This document shows positions 15,326 to 22,709 of a stretch of 25,858 bases of DNA, one piece after another. The first letter of the stretch is position 1. Each line of letters starts with the position of its first letter. The position numbers and the translations under genes were made by a program. The notes under the pieces were generated by a model. That model saw only the letters and a list, made by a program, of their open reading frames with translations. It was not told the origin of the DNA and did not search any database. Source of the stretch: Flavobacteriales bacterium (lineage in GTDB: Bacteria > Bacteroidota > Bacteroidia > Flavobacteriales_D > Crocinitomicaceae); contig CANHBA010000005.1 in assembly GCA_947458985.1 (NCBI GenBank), positions 1 to 25,858 of the forward strand. The letters run 5' to 3'.

Positions 15326-18300
15326 TTACTGGTTTAAATAAGCGTCTGATCTTTGTTTATAGTATAACTGTAAAGCAGGATCAATAGACTTGATCAATTC
15401 CAATTCATTCCATTTGGACCTTTTATACTCATCAAATCGAATTTGGTTACCTTTTTCTACATCTTTTGCTGATTGTGCTTCACGTTTCTCTTCGTAACCG
15501 CGTTTCATGATCGCATTCTCGCTCTCTAATAAACGAGTGAGTATTTCTTTTTGTCTTTGAATCGTTTGCGGATTCACACGTTTAAGTAATAAATCTTTCT
15601 CTTGTTCTTCAAGCTCCTTCAATAAAGGATTCAACTGATTTCCCAAACCTTTTCCTTCTTTATTCAGCTCTTGTTTGAGCTGCTCTAAACGCTGACGAAT
15701 CGCTGTTTGCTCTGCTGCCATTCGCGCCAACTCTTTGGAGCCTAAGCCAGGTAAACCTTGCCCAGCCTCACCTTCTTTACCTGGTGCCGAACCGGGTTTA
15801 GAACCGGGTTTATTTCCGCCTGGATTTGATCCTTTTTGCATTTGCTCGAGTTGCTTCTTGAGCATTTCTTTCATGTCTCCTGAAGACATCGACTGGCCTG
15901 GTTTAGGCCGCCCCTTTCCAGGGTTTTCACAACTACCACTTCCTTGCATTTCCGCATTCATTTGTTGTTGCATGGATTGCAATGCTTCATTGAGTAACAA
16001 TGCGAGATTGTTATAAGAGGTCATGACTAATTGCTGATGTTTTTCAATGTCCTTCTTTTTGTGGTCGTCAATGGCTTCTATAGTTGCTTTCTGTTGTGTT
16101 GCTATGGCATTCAGTTCAGCATCTATGAAAGTTGCAATTTTTGGTTGTCTTTTAGCGAGTGCTAACAAACTATCTTTAATGATTTTAGTATCGTCGTTTA
16201 TCCTTTGCTGCCGTCTACCTAATTTTCTATAGACAGGATCTTTGGTGCTGATTTTTACAAAATGTTTTTGTGTTTTTTCTTGATCAAAACTCAAGTTTAT
16301 TAAACCTTCTAAGATAGCTCTAAGACTTTCCATGTCTTCTTCTTGTTGCTCCTTGTTAGATTGGTTCTGCTTGGCGTTCAATTGAGATGACATCGCTTTC
16401 ATACCGTCGGCTGCCGATTTTTGTTTCTCACCAGCTTTTTTAGATTTACCTTCAGATATTTCCTGTGCTGCGTTTTGCAAATCGTCAGAAACTTGCTGCT
16501 CCAATGCATCTAATATATCTAGGTCAAGAGGCCGTGCTAAATCTTTATTTAGTTCTTGAACCTCATTTAATTCCTTCTTTACTTCTTCAAACTTTTCATT
16601 TAGTTCTTTTTGTTTCTTGAGTAAGTCTTCTTTACTTAGATTTTGACTCTCCTCTTTTATTTCTTCTTGCTCTTTAGCGAGTTGATCTAATTCTTTTTCA
16701 AGGTCATCTATGCGTTCATTTACCTGCATTTTCTTCAATAATTCCAAACTTCTATCTAATTGTTTGTTCATATCTTCAGAAGTCTGCTCTAACTGCTCTA
16801 ATTTATCTTTAGATTGTTCCTTATCTTGTTCTTTCAATAAAGCCTCTAATTGATCTAAAAGCGCCTTTAATTCATCATCCATTACTTCTTTGAGTAATTC
16901 TTCGAGGAGCGCTTGTTTTTCTAGTAATTGTTCATCGAGTGGAGACAGTTGATTTTTTTGATCTGTACTTTGCTTCATTTCTTCCAAACTCTCTTGAATT
17001 TGTTGCTGAAGCTGTAGTTGTTCTTGTTGTAATTTTTCTACTTTATTGAGCTTATTCCAGTTATTAGTCTTTGATTGACTGGTTTCTTTCTTTAGTTGTT
17101 GCACATCTTTATTGAACTGTTGCATTTTCTTAAAGACATCTTCTAAATCTTTTATTTGTTCATTTTGTTCTTCTTTGCGCTGCTCGTTTAATTCCTCTAA
17201 ACTAGGGAGTTCATAGGTGCGTGAATCACTTTTTGTTGCTTTATGTCCATTGACGCCGTCATTATCGTAAACAACAAAGTAATAAGTGATTATGTCATTT
17301 AACTTTATTTTCTCCCTTCTAAAATCTACTGCAAAATCAAATTTTTGTAGGGTTCCTTTAACAGCTTCTACATCTACTTTTTGCGTTTTCTTTTCACCAT
17401 TAGCTTGTTCAATTGTGTAGACAAACTTCAAACTACTCAGACCGTAATCATCGGTGATCGTACCTTGAAAATACATTCTTCCATCATAGATAGAATCTTG
17501 TTCTTCTTGTATGTCAATTAACGGATGGGCATCTTTAAGCACCTCTATTTTAGAACTAATCGTATCTGTTTTAAAAGTTTGTGTATTTGTCAATACTAAT
17601 TTCTGGCGACCACTACTGCGGTATTCTTGTGTAAATTCACTGTATATAGGATCCAATTTTTTCGTGGTATTTTGCCACAATAATTGTAATTTACTAGTAT
17701 TCTTTGTTGCAATTTCCCAACGTACTACTGTGCCTTCTGGTAAGGTCAAGTCACCAGTATTTTCATAAGTTCGCTCTGGTTTATTAAGGTATTTAGGAAA
17801 AATACAGTGTGCACGTAACGTACCTAACAATGCTCTTCGGTTTACACGTAACCATTGTTTTGGACTATTGAACTCATTGGTAGTGAGGTAAAACGCAGTA
17901 GATTTTTGTAATTGATTGAACTTAAAAGAAAAGGTATTGCGTTTTTCTTGTTTCATTAAAAACTTACCTTGATCAAGTATGACATACAACTGCTTAGGTA
18001 AAGTATTGAAGCCTGGAGCAGGTTTTACTTTTACAGAAAGTTCAAAAGAACTACCTTCTTCTAAGTTGTTGGGGATTTTATTAAATATAAATTCATATGG
18101 ATTAGGCTCCTGAAATTCTTTGGTATACTGCAAAACCCTAGCAGACCCTTGTGTCAGTATTTGAGGTACAAACCATGCTACACCTAAAAAACCAACTAAT
18201 ACAGGAATGAGGTATTTCAAATACTGGCGTTGTGTTTTGTATTGAATTGCAGATTCAAAAGAAATGACACTCAATTGATTAGCTCGTTGCGCAATACTCG

Positions 18301-18691
18301 CTGCAATGAGGTCAATATTACCTAAATTACCGTCGAGATCTTGTTGAAGCTGGATGGTATTCTTTAATTTATCCGCAACATCAGGAAAGAACACGCCTAT
18401 GATTTCAGCAGCTTGTAGATGAGAAATCCTTTTACCGAAAGCCCATAAACGACTGAAGGGAATTCCTATGAAACGAATGAACAAATAACTTTGAAGTACG
18501 ACAAAACCAAAAAATAGAATTCCTCTAACAAGAACTGGAAACCTCCCGAAAAATTCTAAGGAACTCGTAAGTAAAAAAGCGAGTAGAAAAAACAACGTAA
18601 ACAACAAACTTCCTCGTACCAATTGATTTTTATAATACTTCCTGATAAAAGCATCAATTTGATCAATGAGTATGTGATATGAATTTTGCAT
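15326..18691 (-). CDS. DUF4175-like large membrane-anchored coiled-coil protein
   Basis: This 1121-residue protein has two N-terminal membrane segments (about 27-43 and 54-75) and a third at about 160-179. Next comes a predicted extracytoplasmic beta-rich region (about 185-490). A very long, Gln/Glu/Lys/Leu-rich coiled-coil stretch follows (about 498-800, with many LxxLxKEQ-like repeats). A Pro/Gly/Ser linker (about 930-985, for example GGNKPGSKPGSAPG) leads to a last helical segment rich in charged residues. Layout and length match the DUF4175 proteins found beside ybeY and mnmG in flavobacteria. The function is unknown; a structural or envelope-spanning role is only inference. The gene heads a leftward series and has a TAATTTTG promoter element just upstream. 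Confidence 0.8.
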   Translation of the reverse strand: MQNSYHILIDQIDAFIRKYYKNQLVRGSLLFTLFFLLAFLLTSSLEFFGRFPVLVRGILFFGFVVLQSYLFIRFIGIPFSRLWAFGKRISHLQAAEIIGVFFPDVADKLKNTIQLQQDLDGNLGNIDLIAASIAQRANQLSVISFESAIQYKTQRQYLKYLIPVLVGFLGVAWFVPQILTQGSARVLQYTKEFQEPNPYEFIFNKIPNNLEEGSSFELSVKVKPAPGFNTLPKQLYVILDQGKFLMKQEKRNTFSFKFNQLQKSTAFYLTTNEFNSPKQWLRVNRRALLGTLRAHCIFPKYLNKPERTYENTGDLTLPEGTVVRWEIATKNTSKLQLLWQNTTKKLDPIYSEFTQEYRSSGRQKLVLTNTQTFKTDTISSKIEVLKDAHPLIDIQEEQDSIYDGRMYFQGTITDDYGLSSLKFVYTIEQANGEKKTQKVDVEAVKGTLQKFDFAVDFRREKIKLNDIITYYFVVYDNDGVNGHKATKSDSRTYELPSLEELNEQRKEEQNEQIKDLEDVFKKMQQFNKDVQQLKKETSQSKTNNWNKLNKVEKLQQEQLQLQQQIQESLEEMKQSTDQKNQLSPLDEQLLEKQALLEELLKEVMDDELKALLDQLEALLKEQDKEQSKDKLEQLEQTSEDMNKQLDRSLELLKKMQVNERIDDLEKELDQLAKEQEEIKEESQNLSKEDLLKKQKELNEKFEEVKKELNEVQELNKDLARPLDLDILDALEQQVSDDLQNAAQEISEGKSKKAGEKQKSAADGMKAMSSQLNAKQNQSNKEQQEEDMESLRAILEGLINLSFDQEKTQKHFVKISTKDPVYRKLGRRQQRINDDTKIIKDSLLALAKRQPKIATFIDAELNAIATQQKATIEAIDDHKKKDIEKHQQLVMTSYNNLALLLNEALQSMQQQMNAEMQGSGSCENPGKGRPKPGQSMSSGDMKEMLKKQLEQMQKGSNPGGNKPGSKPGSAPGKEGEAGQGLPGLGSKELARMAAEQTAIRQRLEQLKQELNKEGKGLGNQLNPLLKELEEQEKDLLLKRVNPQTIQRQKEILTRLLESENAIMKRGYEEKREAQSAKDVEKGNQIRFDEYKRSKWNELELIKSIDPALQLYYKQRSDAYLNQ

Positions 18692-18722
18692 AGGATAAAA
18701 CTACTACTTCATTTGCTAGCTA

Positions 18723-18730
18723 CAAAATTA
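18723..18730 (-). promoter_or_regulatory. -7 promoter element of the DUF4175-ybeY-mnmG series
   Basis: The minus strand reads TAATTTTG, a perfect TAnnTTTG match, 31 bases upstream of the ATG of the DUF4175-like gene. A start near 18716 would give a leader of about 25 bases. No clear TTG is found 17-23 bases further upstream. Confidence 0.5.
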
Positions 18731-18887
18731 ACAGCTAAAGCGCTTCTTAATTAGATTAATATATTTCTTTTAAAAGAATTTCTAAAAAATTTACTACTAC
18801 TATTAACCTTGTTGATATGTTTATAATTATTTGGTTGTTTAGTTGCTTTCTTGAATACACTCCTTTTATCAACATGATTTCAACCTA

Positions 18888-18907
18888 TAAATAATTGTAA
18901 ATAATTG
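18888..18907 (+). repeat. Tandem AT-rich decamer, two copies
   Basis: TAAATAATTG is repeated twice without a spacer and is followed by a related ATAAATAAG. It lies 14 bases after the DnaA-box-like TTATCAACA. AT-rich direct repeats of this size next to DnaA boxes are typical of DNA unwinding elements, but in such AT-rich DNA a short repeat may also be accidental. Confidence 0.45.
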
Positions 18908-19239
18908 ATAAATAAGTATTTATATTTTAATTCACAATTAACTATTTTAGTGAGTTGTTCAAAAATATAAGGTATTTAAAGTCATTAAAAAGTTTGAAAA
19001 ACGTTCATAAGCTATGTAAAAAGAAAGCTTAAAAATAGTTGTTATCTCAACTGTATTTGAGCTTATACAAAACAACTAGATATCCAAAAAACGTTATAAT
19101 CTGTTTTCAACATGTTTTAAACGAAAACCAACTTACATTAGTTTATAAAACAAACCTATTTACTCAGTTGTAGCGCTGTCTAATTTTCTAATGTTTATAA
19201 GTTTAAACCCAAAATAGTACTTAATTTTACAAGAAAAAC

Positions 19240-19668
19240 ATGATTATTCCAATAGGTGCAGATCACGCAGGTTTTCAGACAAAACAAGTTATCATTGAAT
19301 ATTTAATCTCCTTAGGTCACGAAGTTAAGGATTACGGTTGTTTTTCTGAGGCCAGCATCGATTATCCAGACTATGCTCATCCAGTGGCTCAACATGTAGA
19401 ATCAAATCCAGGAACTTTAGGAATACTTCTATGTGGTTCAGGAAATGGTATAAGCATGACTGCAAATAAGCATCAAGATATCCGTTGTGCACTTTGCTGG
19501 ACAACCGAAATAGCTGAATTAGCACGTTTACACAATGATGCGAACATTATAGCGCTTCCTGCCCGTTTTATTACAGAGGAACAAGCTAAAGAAATGGTTA
19601 CTTGTTTTTTAAATACTGCTTTTGAAGGGGGAAGACACGCCACACGTGTAGCTAAAATATCTTGTTAA
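19240..19668 (+). CDS. rpiB: Ribose-5-phosphate isomerase B
   Basis: This 142-residue enzyme of the RpiB/LacA/LacB family interconverts ribose 5-phosphate and ribulose 5-phosphate in the pentose phosphate pathway. Seen: IGADHAGF at the N terminus with the phosphate-binding Asp8-His9; the catalytic cysteine in LLCGSGNGISM (Cys65), where lactose-pathway LacA/B differ; and the helix ARLHNDANIIALPARF with His98. Length is normal. It stands alone on the plus strand after the AT-rich gap. Its stop codon shares the bases TTAA (19665-19668) with the stop of the opposing OmpA-family gene, so no separate terminator exists. Confidence 0.94.
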   Translation: MIIPIGADHAGFQTKQVIIEYLISLGHEVKDYGCFSEASIDYPDYAHPVAQHVESNPGTLGILLCGSGNGISMTANKHQDIRCALCWTTEIAELARLHNDANIIALPARFITEEQAKEMVTCFLNTAFEGGRHATRVAKISC

Positions 19669-20753
19669 TTCTTACGAATTAATATTTCCACACGCCGATT
19701 CGCTTCCTTTTGTTCTTCGTCTTGCGGTTTGGCAAATACAGGTTTACTAGAACCAAAACCGATCGGAAATAAGCGATCAGGTGCAACACCATTTTGAACA
19801 AGGTACTTTTTAACCATTATTGCGCGCTGTTTGGATAATTTTTGTGCTTTTTTAGCACTATTTTCATCCAAGTTGACATGTCCGTGTATTTCTATTGTAA
19901 TACTCGGGTTCAGAATTAATAAATCCCTCAATCGATTGAGTTGCGCATAAGATTCTTCCATTATTTCTGGAAGGCCCGCGCTAAAATAAACTTGCTCAAG
20001 CTTGGTGAGTTCACCTGCTTCAAATTTGTGTAATAGTATTGTATCTGTTTTTTGTCCGTTATTGGGAATACTACGCTCTTTAAATTCAACCGGAAAGTAG
20101 CCAGGGGCATCGATTTTTATAGAGCCCTTTTTGATCGGTTGTTTGAGATTCATAAACAATTTAGAGGCATAATAAGAACCACTTATTTCTGAACTACCTT
20201 GTAAAAAAATGCGGCCCGCCACCGGGGTCAAGGTTTGTTCATCTCGGATAAGCAGGGTGTAGGTAGGTAAAGTTTTGTCGTAAACTAAGTTCAGTACATG
20301 TTCTTCTTCTTGCGTATTGTCGGCTTTGAACTTACAGTTAAAAATGACGTCATCTTTTATACCAGAACCAGTCGTTAAACACAAACTTGCAAATTGGTTT
20401 TTTTCTACGTGAAAATTTACATTTTCACTTCCTCTTAATTCAAAAGCGATGCTGTCAATAGTTAGATTTTTTCTTTCAGATAAATCACAAATTTCATCAT
20501 TACTTCTTATGATAACACCGGTTGATACCGTTAAAGAGGAACCAACTTCCGTTATTTCTAACTCAACTTGTCCTGATTTAGGCGCGATAAATACCACCCA
20601 AATTTGATTTGATTTTTTATCACCAAGGAAGGAAAGAGAGAATTTGCCTTCTACTGGGGCAAACACAGCGCCTGAACAATGATTATATGTGGAGCGTTGG
20701 CCAAATAATAAGCCTACGAATAACATACAGATAGCACTGAATAAAATTTTCAC
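19665..20753 (-). CDS. OmpA-family outer-membrane protein
   Basis: This 362-residue protein has a signal peptide (residues 1 to about 19, ending LFGQ). A beta-rich N-terminal part (about 20-150) with several cysteines is not recognised. A carboxypeptidase-regulatory-like beta segment follows (about 165-245: TYTLLIRDEQTLTPVAGRI and IKIDAPGYFPVEF). The C-terminal OmpA/MotB domain (about 255-362) contains ITIEIHGHV, LSKQRAIMVKKYL and RLFPIGFGSSKP, and ends in RRVEILI. This domain normally binds peptidoglycan and anchors the outer membrane to the wall. The usual HTD of the binding motif is HVN here (residues 292-294), while the arginine (Arg310) is kept, so peptidoglycan binding may differ. It lies 16 bases after the DUF4403 gene in a leftward set of three envelope genes. 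Confidence 0.88.
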   Translation of the reverse strand: MKILFSAICMLFVGLLFGQRSTYNHCSGAVFAPVEGKFSLSFLGDKKSNQIWVVFIAPKSGQVELEITEVGSSLTVSTGVIIRSNDEICDLSERKNLTIDSIAFELRGSENVNFHVEKNQFASLCLTTGSGIKDDVIFNCKFKADNTQEEEHVLNLVYDKTLPTYTLLIRDEQTLTPVAGRIFLQGSSEISGSYYASKLFMNLKQPIKKGSIKIDAPGYFPVEFKERSIPNNGQKTDTILLHKFEAGELTKLEQVYFSAGLPEIMEESYAQLNRLRDLLILNPSITIEIHGHVNLDENSAKKAQKLSKQRAIMVKKYLVQNGVAPDRLFPIGFGSSKPVFAKPQDEEQKEANRRVEILIRKN

Positions 20754-20769
20754 AGAACCTTTATACGGA

Positions 20770-22167
20770 TCAGTCTATTTTTAGTTTCAACTTTCCACTT
20801 AAACGCAAGTCTACAACTAAAAAACCCGTTGTTAAAAGCAGGTTTTGCACACTTAATTCGTCTATTTTTCCTTGTAACCAAACCCCTTTCGTTATTTCGC
20901 TATTGATTTGTTGTTCAATAGCGGCTTTTGATTCTGTGAGAATAGGACTTAAATCAACATCAATGTTAGCGGTGAGTTGTTCTTTTAGTTTGGAGTTCAG
21001 CATCCACTTGGCCGAGTGCAATAATACACTTTTGGTGCGCAATTCATAATCAACTTCTCGGATTCTTAAATGTTGCTGTAGGTCAATATATGGTTCAACA
21101 ACCAAATAAAGCGTTCCTTTTTTTGTTCCAGAAAATTGTACAGACAGGACCAAGCGCTCACCTTGCGGACCTAATATTTGTACTTTATCTATATTGATAT
21201 ACTTTTTATCCGTGATTTTGATTTGCTGTGTATCGAAATCGCGGAGCAGGAAGCGGTTAATAGAATCATAAGATGCAACTGTTCGAAGATTAAAAACACT
21301 TGTGTTTGTGGCGTTAGGTTGAGGGGTGTTTTGAGGTAAGCGGGATTTTGGCAAAGTGATGGCATCCGTAGAGAATAATGGCCGCGCAACCAGTTGGGTC
21401 GTAAAAAGCGCCTTTTGCCCTTCGTTTTTTAAAGTCAGGTCTTCAATACCAATTTGCTGTGGCCGCAAGTAAAAATAACCGTAAGGCTCAACTAAAATAG
21501 GTTCTTGTAGCGATTTCCACACTTCTGTCATGGTGCTGCGTATAGGCGCTGAAGCCAATTGTTTATCGACTTCTTTTTCGAGTTGTACCAAGGAGGCTCT
21601 GACTTCTTTTTCGATGGTTGGGGTTGCGTCGTACCTAAAAACCGTGATTTTACAAGGGTCAATTAGTGTAAATTCATTTAATTTGGTTTGAGACTTTAAC
21701 TCAAAATTGTCGCTGATGCCAATTTTACTTTTGTAAGAAATGTGAACTTTTCTTTTTGGCTCACCCACACCACACGAGGCATAAACACGAGGAATGATAC
21801 ACATGGGTTCTCCAAAGACATTTTGGCAATCTGGGCAGTAAGACAAACTCAAGTCAAACTTCCCATCAATATCACACAACACCTCTTTATCCTTTAATTG
21901 AAAAGAAAGCGGTTCGCGCTCAAAATGGTAATTGTAACGGATTCCTTCGCACTGATCTTCCTCCCCGCTGAACTTTTTATCTAAGCTTTTATCTGCTTCC
22001 GTTAAATATGGCTTGAGGGCTAATTCAGTTTGTAAAGAAAGAAAGGAGGGCTCTGGCGCACTGACCTCATCAACAACTTTGAAGTCAGGAATGGGTAATT
22101 CTATTGTAATCGTTTTACATGAAAACAAACCTAAAGTTAAAAACGAAACAATTTTGAAGCACTTCAT
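20770..22167 (-). CDS. DUF4403-family lipoprotein
   Basis: This 465-residue predicted lipoprotein has a signal sequence ending in a lipobox-like LFSC with the lipidated cysteine at residue 17. The rest is mostly alternating beta strands with long amphipathic stretches. The C-terminal part (WMLNSKLKEQLTANIDVDLSPILTE, cited in part) fits DUF4403, a Bacteroidota family of tubular lipid-binding-like domains. Residues 73-132 contain six cysteines, including CPDC (111-114) and SCGVGEP, which may form disulfides or a metal site. The function is not known; lipid transport across the periplasm is inference from the fold family. The gene is coupled to the upstream secreted protein by ATGA at 22164-22167 and followed by an OmpA-family gene. 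Confidence 0.75.
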   Translation of the reverse strand: MKCFKIVSFLTLGLFSCKTITIELPIPDFKVVDEVSAPEPSFLSLQTELALKPYLTEADKSLDKKFSGEEDQCEGIRYNYHFEREPLSFQLKDKEVLCDIDGKFDLSLSYCPDCQNVFGEPMCIIPRVYASCGVGEPKRKVHISYKSKIGISDNFELKSQTKLNEFTLIDPCKITVFRYDATPTIEKEVRASLVQLEKEVDKQLASAPIRSTMTEVWKSLQEPILVEPYGYFYLRPQQIGIEDLTLKNEGQKALFTTQLVARPLFSTDAITLPKSRLPQNTPQPNATNTSVFNLRTVASYDSINRFLLRDFDTQQIKITDKKYINIDKVQILGPQGERLVLSVQFSGTKKGTLYLVVEPYIDLQQHLRIREVDYELRTKSVLLHSAKWMLNSKLKEQLTANIDVDLSPILTESKAAIEQQINSEITKGVWLQGKIDELSVQNLLLTTGFLVVDLRLSGKLKLKID

Positions 22168-22682
22168 TTTTTGGGTTTGAGTAGCACACGTTGTAGAAAG
22201 TCGAAATGCAGGGTTTCAACAGAACATTCAATTTCTTTAATATATGGACTGGTATATGTTGGTTTTTTTTGTCCACCGGTAATTTCGAACAGCAGGTTTT
22301 CGTCTTGTTTGCAGAGTGCTGAATTAAAAAACATGTCGCTCAATTCAAAGTGGTCATAAAAGCAATTGCCTAAACGTGTCATTTCAATAAGTAAACTATC
22401 ACCTTCGTCCATCCAAAGTTTTTTGGTTTCCTCTGCATAAAATATTTTGTAGGCTTTGGTACTGACGACTTCTCCATCTTTTAGATTGATGTAAGACATA
22501 TTATAGGTCCAATAATTCTGTCTGTCCATGATTTGTAAGTCAAGGTTAACCCCAATGGTTTGTTGTAAACCGTTGTTATTATAGATTTCCATTACACCCT
22601 CATAGGAGCCAAGCCATTCATTGGGAATTCCTTGAGTAAAGGCCAAAGGAGACAGTAGTAAAAACAGACAAAGTATACGCAT
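22164..22682 (-). CDS. Secreted protein of unknown function
   Basis: This 172-residue protein has a clear signal peptide (residues 1 to about 17, MRILCLFLLLSPLAFTQG). The mature part is predicted to be beta-rich and starts WLGSYEGVMEIYN. That opening resembles small lipocalin-like or calycin-like secreted proteins, but I do not recognise a named family. Two cysteines (GNCFYDHFEL and NSALCKQ) could pair. The start ATG is confirmed by the signal peptide, yet it follows the T-tract of the icd terminator with no gap. The mRNA must therefore come from read-through or from a promoter within icd. An ATGA overlap couples it to the DUF4403 gene, and the two probably act together in the envelope with the OmpA-like protein. 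Confidence 0.7.
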   Translation of the reverse strand: MRILCLFLLLSPLAFTQGIPNEWLGSYEGVMEIYNNNGLQQTIGVNLDLQIMDRQNYWTYNMSYINLKDGEVVSTKAYKIFYAEETKKLWMDEGDSLLIEMTRLGNCFYDHFELSDMFFNSALCKQDENLLFEITGGQKKPTYTSPYIKEIECSVETLHFDFLQRVLLKPKK

Positions 22683-22706
22683 AAAAAAAGGGGCCTAAGC
22701 CCCTCT
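22683..22706 (-). terminator. Intrinsic terminator after icd, abutting the next start codon
   Basis: On the minus strand AGAGGGGC-TTAG-GCCCCTTTTTTT forms a GC-rich stem (GGGGC/GCCCC with flanking pairs), a 4-base loop and a T run. It lies a few bases after the icd stop. The T run runs directly into the ATG of the 172-residue secreted protein (22680-22682), leaving no independent leader for that gene. Confidence 0.9.
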
Positions 22707-22709
22707 AAA

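Larger units (their letters stand above)
18692..19239. other. AT-rich gap of about 550 bases; speculative oriC candidate
   Basis: This is the longest stretch without a gene. It separates divergently transcribed genes and is visibly richer in A and T than its surroundings. I see DnaA-box-like words: TTATCAACA (18866-18874), ATATCAACA on the minus strand (18810-18818) and TTTTCAACA (19104-19112), each one or two bases from TTATCCACA. A tandem AT-rich decamer lies just beside the first (18888-18907). TGTTTATAA also occurs twice. A TAATTTTA word at 19222-19229 may be the rpiB promoter. No open frame of note is present. No exact TTATCCACA was found, and dnaA or dnaN are not in the window, so the origin reading is tentative. 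Confidence 0.3.

Noticed and set aside
15735..16016. 93-codon plus-strand frame rich in Pro and Gly
   Set aside because: It is the antisense reading of the Pro/Gly/Ser linker of the DUF4175-like protein and has no independent support.
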